From the NCBI GenBank assembly GCA_034090045.1, contig JAXDTI010000006.1, positions 1-64,000 of the forward strand: a stretch of DNA of 64,000 nt. The letters are read 5' to 3'. Under the pieces are notes generated by a model. It was given only the letters and a program-made list of their open reading frames with translations, searched no databases and was not told the origin of the DNA. This document shows positions 35,716 through 43,419 of the stretch, in pieces (positions within the stretch are counted from its first letter, which is position 1; every line of letters begins with the position of its first letter). The position numbers were made by a program, and so were the translations under genes. This stretch comes from JAXDTI01 sp034090045 (GTDB lineage: Bacteria > Actinomycetota > Actinomycetes > Actinomycetales > Actinomycetaceae).

Positions 35716-36960
35716 ATGGCGGCGAGATTATCGGAGCGCGGACAGGTACCTCCGTTTCGAGCTATGGATATTTTGAAAGATGTGGAGCGGCTGCACAGCA
35801 GCGGGCGCGAGACCTTTCTGCTGTGTTTAGGTCAGCCAGCCACTCCTGCGCCGACACCGGTTTTGGAAGCAGCTGAGCTAGCGTTGCGGCATGATTCGCT
35901 GGGCTATACCGCCTCGAACGGCACGATTCAACTGAGGGAACATATAGCCCAGCACTACCTCGACGAATACTCGGCCAGGGTCGATCCGGCTGACATCGTG
36001 ATCACGACCGGATCCTCAGCCGCCTTTACCGCGATATTCTTGGCGGCGTTCGAAGCCGGAGACACTGTTGCGATGACCCGTCCGGGCTATCCGGCCTACC
36101 GCAACACGCTCCGCTCGCTGGGCTGCCGGGTGCATGAATTGGATTGCGGGCCACAAACACGCTGGCAGCCTTCGGTTCAGCAACTCGATGAGTTGGCGTC
36201 AACCCAGGGCGCTCCCGCCGGATTAATTATTGCTTCGCCAGCGAACCCGACCGGCACCGTACTGGGTGCGCAGGAACTCGCAGCAATATGTGAGTGGTGC
36301 GACGAGCACGGGACACTGCTGATTTCAGATGAGATTTATCACGGAATAGTTTACGGCTCACGTTGCTCCTCAGCCACCAGGTTTGCACACCACGGCAGGT
36401 CCCAACAGTCGAATGTCACAGTCGGGTCGTTTTCGAAATACCACTCCATGACCGGGTGGCGTCTGGGTTGGGCGGTGCTCCCGCGTGAACTGGTGCGACC
36501 TGTCGAGCTGCTGCTCGGAAACCTTAATCTTTCTGCTCCCACGCTTTCGCAGTTAGCTGCACCGGCAGCGTTCAGCGCCGCAGCGGATATCGAACTCACC
36601 GAGCATGTACGCCGCTATGCGGTTAATCGACAGATCGTTGTCGATCGCCTGGCAGAACTGGGGATCTCGGGGGAGCAGCTGGCGCCCGCCGATGGGGCGT
36701 TCTATTGCTGGGCGGATGTGTCCGGGTTTACTGCTGACTCGGCACTATGGTGCGCCGAACTATTGGATGCGACTGGGGTCGCGGTTACTCCCGGTATCGA
36801 TTTCGCTGAAAATGTGCTGGTCGGGGCGGATGGTAGCCCGGTGGAAGGGGAGTATCGCGACCCGGCGCTGGATGGTTCACGCTATGTGCGTATCTCTTTT
36901 GCGGGCAGCACCGAGGAGGTCTCCGAGGGGATGCGTCGTCTCGTGGCTTTTGCCCGCTGA
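35716..36960 (+). CDS. Pyridoxal-phosphate aminotransferase, class I/II
   Basis: About 414 residues from ATG 35716 (GAGGAG upstream); an earlier TTG/GTG frame from 35653 is less likely. PLP Lys in 'SFSKYHSMTGWRLGW', cofactor pocket 'SDEIYHGIVYG', 'IIASPANPTGTVLG' and 'YVRISFAG'. Similar to Actinobacterial aspartate/other aminotransferases, a paralogue of the gene at 27495-28691. Amino-acid specificity unknown. Confidence 0.82.
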   Translation: MAARLSERGQVPPFRAMDILKDVERLHSSGRETFLLCLGQPATPAPTPVLEAAELALRHDSLGYTASNGTIQLREHIAQHYLDEYSARVDPADIVITTGSSAAFTAIFLAAFEAGDTVAMTRPGYPAYRNTLRSLGCRVHELDCGPQTRWQPSVQQLDELASTQGAPAGLIIASPANPTGTVLGAQELAAICEWCDEHGTLLISDEIYHGIVYGSRCSSATRFAHHGRSQQSNVTVGSFSKYHSMTGWRLGWAVLPRELVRPVELLLGNLNLSAPTLSQLAAPAAFSAAADIELTEHVRRYAVNRQIVVDRLAELGISGEQLAPADGAFYCWADVSGFTADSALWCAELLDATGVAVTPGIDFAENVLVGADGSPVEGEYRDPALDGSRYVRISFAGSTEEVSEGMRRLVAFAR

Positions 36961-36961
36961 C

Positions 36962-37019
36962 GGCTCGCTGGGCGGGGAGGCTTTCGGGGTGGCTCGCTGG
37001 GCGGGGAGGCTTCCGGGGT
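36962..37019. repeat. Two tandem 29-bp G-rich repeats
   Basis: Unit of 29 bases present at 36962-36990 and 36991-37019 with one substitution (a T/C in the GGCTTTCGGGG part). Each unit has several G runs (GGG, GGGG, GGGG). It begins 2 bases after the aminotransferase stop. It lies next to the 173-bp palindromic repeat. Confidence 0.85.
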
Positions 37020-37053
37020 TCGCCGGTTCCATGGTAGCCTCCCGTGCCTGGGT

Positions 37054-37226
37054 GTTCACGAACGGATAAGTCATGTGCACGAACGGATAACCCCACCAGC
37101 CACAGCAGCAACAGAATCGCCGCTACCAGTGGTTATGCTTTTTGTGGCTGTTGCTGCGGTTAACTCTTTGCAGAAATAATCCCGAGCACTTATCCGTTCG
37201 TGTAACCCACTTATCCGTTCGTGCAC
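37054..37226 (-). repeat. 173-bp palindromic repeat, copy 1
   Basis: Each end carries two copies of a CACGAACGGATAAGT-type motif, directed inward at the left and as the reverse complement at the right, so the ends form an imperfect inverted repeat. The centre has its own inverted repeat (CAGCAACAG/CTGTTGCTG with CAGCCACA/TGTGGCTG). Read on the minus strand, its first 58 bases match copy 2 (48158-48330) at about 46 positions without gaps, and both copies are 173 bp. No open reading frame. It lies in the gene-free stretch between the aminotransferase and gluQ. Confidence 0.75.
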
Positions 37227-37254
37227 GCGAGGCTTGTGCGGCTAGGGTTGAGGT

Positions 37255-38214
37255 GTGGCACAGCAGCAAGGAAAAGGCGCGGGACGCTTCGCGCCCACGC
37301 CCTCCGGCGAGCTGCATATCGGGAACCTACGTACCGCGATGCTGGCGTGGGCGGCGGCCAGAAATACTGGCCGCGCTTTTCTGATTCGGATGGAAGACAC
37401 CGACCGGGCACTACCCGGCGCAGCCCAGCAGCAACTCCGTGACCTGCGGCAACTCGGTATAGATTGGGATTCTGAGCCGCTGTTTCAGACCACGCGCAGC
37501 GCGGCCTATACCGCCGCAATCAAATACTTAACTGAAGCCGGCATGACTTATGAATGCTACTGTTCACGCCGCGAAATCCAGGAGGCCGCCTCTGCTCCGA
37601 ACGGAGCAATCCCCGGAGAATATCCTGGAACCTGTCGGGGTCTCGGCGCGCGCGAACGCGCAAAACGGCGCAGTGAAATCGCAGCCCAGGGGCGGGCACC
37701 TGCCTTGCGGCTGCGCTCTCAAGTGCGGGAATGGGGTGTAAACGACCGTCGTTTCGGTGTCTATATCGGGCGGGTAGATGACATGGTGCTGCGACGCTCC
37801 GATGGGGTTGCTGCCTATAACCTCACCTCGGTCGTGGACGATGCGTATCAAGGTGCAGACCAGGTGGTTCGCGCAGACGATCTGCTCACCTCAGCTCCCC
37901 GACAGTCCTACCTGGCGCACCTGCTCGGTTTGCCTGAAATCAGTGAATATTGGCACGTGCCGCTGGTGCTCAACACGGGTGGGGTGCGCCTAGCGAAACG
38001 TGACGGTGCCGTTACACTGTCCCAATTGATTGCAGCGGGTTGGACGATCCCGCAGGTAATAGCCACGATTGGAGAATCGCTCGGTCTTTCTGGTTCACGT
38101 GGACAGGCACCCGAGAATGCTGTTGAGTTCGCTGAGGCACTGGCGAAAGCTGGCGGTGAGGTACCCCCGGAGCCGTGGGTGTTTCAGCCTCCGGAGAAGG
38201 CGGTTTCGCGCTGA
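37255..38214 (+). CDS. gluQ: Glutamyl-Q tRNA(Asp) synthetase
   Basis: 319 residues; GTG start with GAGG upstream. A truncated GluRS-type enzyme without the anticodon-binding domain. HIGH signature in 'FAPTPSGELHIGNLRT', zinc ligands in 'YECYCSRRE' and 'YPGTCRG', and a KMSKS-like 'RLAKRDGAV'. Attaches glutamate to queuosine in the tRNA(Asp) anticodon in known homologues. No queuosine synthesis genes are in this window. Confidence 0.9.
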   Translation: MAQQQGKGAGRFAPTPSGELHIGNLRTAMLAWAAARNTGRAFLIRMEDTDRALPGAAQQQLRDLRQLGIDWDSEPLFQTTRSAAYTAAIKYLTEAGMTYECYCSRREIQEAASAPNGAIPGEYPGTCRGLGARERAKRRSEIAAQGRAPALRLRSQVREWGVNDRRFGVYIGRVDDMVLRRSDGVAAYNLTSVVDDAYQGADQVVRADDLLTSAPRQSYLAHLLGLPEISEYWHVPLVLNTGGVRLAKRDGAVTLSQLIAAGWTIPQVIATIGESLGLSGSRGQAPENAVEFAEALAKAGGEVPPEPWVFQPPEKAVSR

Positions 38215-38246
38215 AACCCGCCCGGCGAGACCTATAAAATCAGAAG

Positions 38247-39119
38247 GTGGTAAAGGGCGAAGCATTACCCGCGGATGCGAGCAGCGCCGCGCGCTGGCAT
38301 CCGGCAGTTGCGCCCGGTCTGGTGTTAGCTTCAAGTGCGATTATGTATTTAGGTGCGGCACTCGCGGTGCTCCTGTTTGCGGTGGCTAACACAGGGGCGG
38401 TCGCCTGGGGACGCATCGGCTTTGCTGCGCTGCTGCTGTTACTGTGGCGTCGTCCGCGGATCCAGCCGCGCTATTTACCCCGGATAGCGGTTTTCGGTTT
38501 GGCTCTGACCGGCATGAATGTGCTTTTTTATTTCGCGATCTCGATGGTTCCACTGGGGTCGGCGGTCGCGGTAGAGTTCCTCGGGCCGGTGGTGTTGGCG
38601 GCTCTTCGGGGTCACGGGGTTCGCACCCGCATCGCCGTGTTATTTGGTCTTCTCGGGGTGTTTCTGATTTCTTGGGAGGGTGTTCGCGGCCACGCCGAGA
38701 CGCTGATTGGGATGTCTTTTGCGCTGGCTGCAGGGGCGCTCTGGGCAGTTTATATCTGGCTTGGGGAGCGGGTCGCTACCACTGCGGCTACCGGTGTTGA
38801 TTCGCTGGCGCTCGGTATGGGCATAGGTGCTCTGGTGCTTTCGCCACTGGTGATTGGTCGGATCGATCCCTTCGTCGAGCATCCCGTAAATATACTATTG
38901 ATTCTGCTGGTAGCGTTGTTTTCTTCGGTGCTGCCTTACGCGCTCGACATGGTGTTGCTCTCGCGGATTCCGGCGACCACTTATGCGGTACTCACCGCAC
39001 TGTTTCCGGCAACTTCGCTGCTGGTTGGGTTGGTTATGCTGCGGCAGGTTCCGACCTTGCCGGAAGTGCTGGGCTTGGCGATGGTTAGTGTCGCTGTTTG
39101 GCTCGCTGCCTGCGATTAG
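38247..39119 (+). CDS. EamA-family (DMT) transporter
   Basis: 290 residues with about ten membrane helices in two five-helix EamA repeats. 'AVAVEFLGPVVLAAL' and 'ATTYAVLTALFPATSLLVG' match the RhtA threonine/homoserine exporter branch. Probably exports amino acids or other small metabolites; substrate inferred from family only. Starts 32 bases after gluQ, same strand. Confidence 0.85.
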   Translation: MVKGEALPADASSAARWHPAVAPGLVLASSAIMYLGAALAVLLFAVANTGAVAWGRIGFAALLLLLWRRPRIQPRYLPRIAVFGLALTGMNVLFYFAISMVPLGSAVAVEFLGPVVLAALRGHGVRTRIAVLFGLLGVFLISWEGVRGHAETLIGMSFALAAGALWAVYIWLGERVATTAATGVDSLALGMGIGALVLSPLVIGRIDPFVEHPVNILLILLVALFSSVLPYALDMVLLSRIPATTYAVLTALFPATSLLVGLVMLRQVPTLPEVLGLAMVSVAVWLAACD

Positions 39120-39122
39120 CGC

Positions 39123-39986
39123 TCATGACCTGCCTGACGCTGTCCACTGGCGCGATCGGATCGCCCAAAAGGTCACCGCAGCGGCTGACGCCACGTTCAA
39201 CGAGTCCACGCCGTGCCCCATCGGGATCCGAACCACCTGGTCGGCGCTGGAAACCGTGCGCCGCCCAAGACCGTCTCCCTCAGTGCCCATAATCACCGCA
39301 ATTCGCGCTTTCGGGTCACTCACCAGTGGTGATGTTTCCAATTCGTCGAGACTTGCCGCCCTGTCGTCTAGTGCCAAGGCCAACGTCGTGAATCCCGCTT
39401 CTCGCAGCATCTCGGTGGCCGGCCATTTCCGTAACCGGGTCCACGGCACCTGGAACACCGTCCCCATTGATACCCGCACCGCGCGTCGGTATAGTGGGTC
39501 GGCGCAGCGTGGCGTAACCAGCACCGCGTCAATACCGAGTGCCGCGGCTGAACGGAAAGTCGCCCCCACATTCGTGTGATCTACCAGATCTTCAAGGACA
39601 CAAACCCGGTGAGCGTCAACTCGCCGCAGCAGTTCTTCCACGTCCTCCAACTGGGGGCGCTGAAAAGCAGCCAACGCCCCTCGATGTACCTTGAAACCAG
39701 TGAGCGCCTCCAGGTCTGTGGCGCTGCCTATATAGACAGGCAGCGACCCCTCCACGCCATATCCGAGCCTCTTACATAATAGTTTATCCAGTTCAGGCAG
39801 CCATTCTCGGAGCGTGAGTACCGAGATTGGTTGGTGTCCAGCTGCCAGTGCCCGCTCAATCACGTTGCGGGATTCGGCGATATATAGGCCGCGTTGCGGT
39901 TCCAATCGTCGCCGCAGCGTTACATCTTTCAAGGATGTGTATTCGACGAGTCGCCGATCATCGAGTCCCGTAATCTCCACCAGCAT
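39123..39986 (-). CDS. SpoU/TrmH-family RNA 2'-O-methyltransferase
   Basis: 287 residues. N-terminal RNA-binding substrate domain, then the SPOUT fold: motif 1 'NVGATFRSAAALGIDA', motif 2 'VIMGTEGDGLG', motif 3 'IPMGHGVDSLNVASAAAV'. Methylates a ribose in rRNA or tRNA using SAM; the exact position cannot be read. ATG 39986, divergent from metG. Confidence 0.88.
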   Translation of the reverse strand: MLVEITGLDDRRLVEYTSLKDVTLRRRLEPQRGLYIAESRNVIERALAAGHQPISVLTLREWLPELDKLLCKRLGYGVEGSLPVYIGSATDLEALTGFKVHRGALAAFQRPQLEDVEELLRRVDAHRVCVLEDLVDHTNVGATFRSAAALGIDAVLVTPRCADPLYRRAVRVSMGTVFQVPWTRLRKWPATEMLREAGFTTLALALDDRAASLDELETSPLVSDPKARIAVIMGTEGDGLGRRTVSSADQVVRIPMGHGVDSLNVASAAAVTFWAIRSRQWTASGRS

Positions 39987-40078
39987 TCTTTCAGCCTATA
40001 ACCCGTACTGGCGCGGCATCGGCGCGGAGACCGGTTCCCTGTGGTTTGCGATTCGGCAGGGCGGGTAGAATCGAAGCT

Positions 40079-41881
40079 ATGAGTCATATCCTCTCCGCAG
40101 TCGCCTGGCCGTATGCGAACGGTCCGCGCCATATCGGTCACGTCGCCGGCTTCGGCGTCCCCTCCGACGTTTTTAGCCGCTATATGCGTATGGCAGGTCA
40201 TGATGTTTTGATGGTGTCTGGTACTGACGAGCACGGCACCCCGATCCTGGTACAGGCTGATGCCGAAGGTATTAGTCCGCGAGAGCTCGCCGACCGTAAC
40301 AACCGCCTGATTGTGGAAGACCTGGTGGCGCTCGGGTTGTCTTATGACTTGTTTACGCGCACCACCACCGCGAACCACTATGCGGTGGTACAGGCTATGT
40401 TCCGTCAGGTACGAGACAACGGCTACATGATTGAGCAAGTCACGCGTTCTGCGATCTCGCCATCGACCGGGCGGACACTGCCGGATCGCTACATTGAGGG
40501 CACCTGTCCGCTGTGTGGCACGCCGGGGGCGCGCGGGGATCAGTGTGATGCCTGCGGTAAGCAGCTGGATCCTACCGACCTGATCAACCCGAAATCGAAG
40601 ATAAACGGCGAAACTCCAGAGTTTGTTGAGACGAAACATTATTTCTTGGATTTGCCGGCGCTCGCTGATGCGCTCGGCAAGTGGTTAGATGAACGCGCGG
40701 CTTCTGGTACTTGGCGTCCCAATGTGATTCGTTTTTCGCAAAATCTGCTTGGTGAGATAAAGCCCCGCGCGATGACTCGCGACATTGATTGGGGGATCCC
40801 GGTACCGGGGTGGGAGGATCAGCCGAACAAGCGCCTCTACGTGTGGTTCGATGCGGTGGTCGGGTATCTGTCGGCATCGATCGAGTGGGCGCGCCGCAGC
40901 GGTGACCCGGAGGCTTGGCGACAGTGGTGGAACGACCCGGAGGCACTGTCGTACTATTTCATGGGCAAGGATAATATCGTTTTCCACTCCCAGATTTGGC
41001 CTGCTGAGCTGCTCGGATATAACGGTAAAGGTGAGAAAGGCGGGAAACCGGGTGATTTCGCCGAGTTGAACCTGCCCACCGAGGTGGTGTCGAGTGAGTT
41101 CTTGACTATGGAGGGTCGTAAGTTTGCAACCTCACGTGGCATCGTGATTTACGTGCGGGATATGCTGGAAAGGTATCAGGCTGATGCGCTTCGCTATTTC
41201 ATTTCCGCTGCCGGTCCAGAAACCCAGGATGCCGACTTTACCTGGTCAGAGTTTGTTAGGCGGAACAATGATGAGCTTGTTGCGGGCTGGGGCAACCTGG
41301 TAAATCGTGTGGCGAGTATGATTAATAAGCGTTTCGGAGAGATTCCACAGCCCACTGAGTTACAGCCTGCGGATCAGGCGCTACTAGATGCGGTTGCCGC
41401 CGGATTTGACGAGGTGGGTTCGCTGATCGCGACGCATCATCAGCGCGCGGCACTCGCGACAGCGATGGGCTTGGTCAGCCAGGCGAACAAGTATGTTGCC
41501 GACACCGAACCCTTTAAGCTAAAGGAGGAGGCTGACCGACCGCGCCTGGCCACGATTCTGTGGACCTGTGCGCAGGCGATCACTGACCTGAACCTGATGC
41601 TTGCACCTTTTCTGCCGCACAGCGCCAACGCTATCGACCGGGTACTCGGGGGTGCTGGTGATGTGGCTCCGATGCCGGAGATTCGTGAGGTCACGGATTT
41701 GGATGACCCGGCGCGCAGCTACCCGATTGTCACCGGTGATTACCGTCCGCCGGCATGGGGGCGCCGCGAAATCGCTCCCGGAACAAAGGTGAATAAGCCT
41801 GCGCCGGTGTTCGTGAAACTCGACCCGAGCGTGGTTGAGGAGGAGCTGGCTCGGTACGCTGCCGGCCGTGAGGGGAGATAG
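40079..41881 (+). CDS. metG: Methionyl-tRNA synthetase
   Basis: 600 residues from ATG 40079. HIGH-type motif 'YANGPRHIGH' (12-21), zinc knuckle CPLC/CDAC (about 143-162) and the 'FYGKDN'-like 'YYFMGKDNIVFHSQIWP'. The KMSKS position reads KFATSRG (348-354), with Thr where the second Lys usually is. Anticodon-binding helical domain follows; no C-terminal dimerisation domain. Loads tRNA(Met). Monocistronic. Confidence 0.94.
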   Translation: MSHILSAVAWPYANGPRHIGHVAGFGVPSDVFSRYMRMAGHDVLMVSGTDEHGTPILVQADAEGISPRELADRNNRLIVEDLVALGLSYDLFTRTTTANHYAVVQAMFRQVRDNGYMIEQVTRSAISPSTGRTLPDRYIEGTCPLCGTPGARGDQCDACGKQLDPTDLINPKSKINGETPEFVETKHYFLDLPALADALGKWLDERAASGTWRPNVIRFSQNLLGEIKPRAMTRDIDWGIPVPGWEDQPNKRLYVWFDAVVGYLSASIEWARRSGDPEAWRQWWNDPEALSYYFMGKDNIVFHSQIWPAELLGYNGKGEKGGKPGDFAELNLPTEVVSSEFLTMEGRKFATSRGIVIYVRDMLERYQADALRYFISAAGPETQDADFTWSEFVRRNNDELVAGWGNLVNRVASMINKRFGEIPQPTELQPADQALLDAVAAGFDEVGSLIATHHQRAALATAMGLVSQANKYVADTEPFKLKEEADRPRLATILWTCAQAITDLNLMLAPFLPHSANAIDRVLGGAGDVAPMPEIREVTDLDDPARSYPIVTGDYRPPAWGRREIAPGTKVNKPAPVFVKLDPSVVEEELARYAAGREGR

Positions 41882-42061
41882 CTGCCGGTTACACACCTGT
41901 GACAAGCTGCCTTGAAAATTTTTTTTAGGTGACAGTACAGGTCGCAGCGGACACAGTCTTTTCAGGCTATTTTAAGGTTCCCAAAACGTTGGTGACACCT
42001 CGGCAAAACCCGTATTCTTATTATTGGTGCAGGAAAGCGCCCGGACGATACGGAGAATGGA

Positions 42062-43354
42062 TTGCAACCGATAAGGAAGATCGTTGATGCTGCTGGCGGG
42101 AGCATAGATTCCCCGGTGGCAGTGCGCGCACCTTCACGCACGGCAGTGGTCGCGTATCGGCACCATTTAGCGAACACCGGTGACGGGAAGTTTCTGGCCG
42201 GCAAATCCACGACTGCATCCGGCGCGGGTAGCGGTCTCACTAACGGTGTGTACATGGTGCGTTCCCGAGATTTCGGTTTGTCTTGGGAAGACCCAATCGA
42301 AGTGTTCGGTGCCCGACAGGCTGCGGGTGACCTGCGTTCCACCGTTGAGGTGCGCAAGGCAGCGGAAGAAGCCGAGACTGGTGCCCAAAATACTGCCGCT
42401 GAAAACCTTGAAACTGGTGGCGATAGACTGCTGCGCAGTTATTCTTCCCCGTCGCTGCTGTGTGATCTGATTACCGGGCGGCTTTTCATGATGGTAGCGG
42501 TGAATGCGAAGCGAGTCGAAGTGGATGGTGCACCAGATGTGGACGAGGCGGTGCGGCTGCTGGTCGGGATCTCTGACGATGAGGGCGATAACTGGGGTTA
42601 CAGCGATATAACGACCTATGTGAACGGCTCAAACGATTGGCAGATGCACTCTGCCGGTCCGGGGCATGGAATCCAGATGATGAGTGGCACTTGGACTGGG
42701 CGGCTGATTCAACCGGCGGTGGTTGACGATGTGGAGACTACCCGCGCGGTCACGGTGTGTAGTGACGATCGCGGTCTTACATGGTGGACTTCGCAGCCAG
42801 TTGGCGAGAACATCACCTATGCCAGTGTTGCCGAGATGGCGGACGGCACACTGATGATGCGCACCCTGGATACTGTTCAGGAACGTCAAACCTGGTGGTC
42901 TTATGATGCCGGACGGAACTGGAGTTCTGGCACCCGTGAAGAAGAGATCGCCTACCTGGATTCGCCGATCCACGATATTCGCTGCAGCACAAAGGTGGAG
43001 CGGATTTTCCCGTGCGCGCCGGTCGGCACGGAGCACGCTTCCACCATGTTGATGGTGAACCGACCGGTCGAGGGTGAACACAATGTCCACGCAGTCGTTT
43101 CTCTCGATGATGCTCGCACCCAGTACAGTGAAGTAGAGATCATGGGTGACGATTCGATGTCGGTACACGATATGGAGTTGCTGGCGATGCCGGATGTGAG
43201 GATGGCGGCGATGCTGGTGGTAAAGCCTGAGGGACTGTTCGCGGTACACGTTGACCTGGACGACCTGGGGCTTTTTAATCTAGCTAAGGGGTGGAATGCC
43301 CATACGGAGGGGCAGGAAGAGGTTTTACGCGCTTTCGGTTTCGACCCGAAATAG
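42062..43354 (+). CDS. Sialidase-like (BNR/Asp-box) protein without signal peptide
   Basis: 430 residues forming a six-bladed propeller-type sequence with four Asp boxes: SRDFGLSW (about 68), SDDEGDNW (about 171), SDDRGLTW (about 234), SYDAGRNW (about 281). 'GPGHGIQMMSGTWTGRLIQPA' resembles the GH33 core. No signal peptide is seen, unlike secreted actinomycete neuraminidases, and the usual Glu-containing 'NEC/ESQ' strand reads 'YASVAEMADG'. It may be an intracellular or inactive relative. TTG 42062 start with GGAG upstream; the upstream 180 bases hold no gene and no strong terminator. Confidence 0.7.
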   Translation: MQPIRKIVDAAGGSIDSPVAVRAPSRTAVVAYRHHLANTGDGKFLAGKSTTASGAGSGLTNGVYMVRSRDFGLSWEDPIEVFGARQAAGDLRSTVEVRKAAEEAETGAQNTAAENLETGGDRLLRSYSSPSLLCDLITGRLFMMVAVNAKRVEVDGAPDVDEAVRLLVGISDDEGDNWGYSDITTYVNGSNDWQMHSAGPGHGIQMMSGTWTGRLIQPAVVDDVETTRAVTVCSDDRGLTWWTSQPVGENITYASVAEMADGTLMMRTLDTVQERQTWWSYDAGRNWSSGTREEEIAYLDSPIHDIRCSTKVERIFPCAPVGTEHASTMLMVNRPVEGEHNVHAVVSLDDARTQYSEVEIMGDDSMSVHDMELLAMPDVRMAAMLVVKPEGLFAVHVDLDDLGLFNLAKGWNAHTEGQEEVLRAFGFDPK

Positions 43355-43419
43355 CGGCACGCCGCGCATCCACCACCGGGTTCCGACAATCATGTGTGCT
43401 CCGGATAAACTAGTGAATC

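Noticed and set aside
37054..37226. DnaA-box or origin cluster reading of the TTATCC motifs
   Set aside because: The motif continues GTTCGTG, not ACA, and no dnaA, dnaN or rnpA gene is near. Better described as a repeat element.
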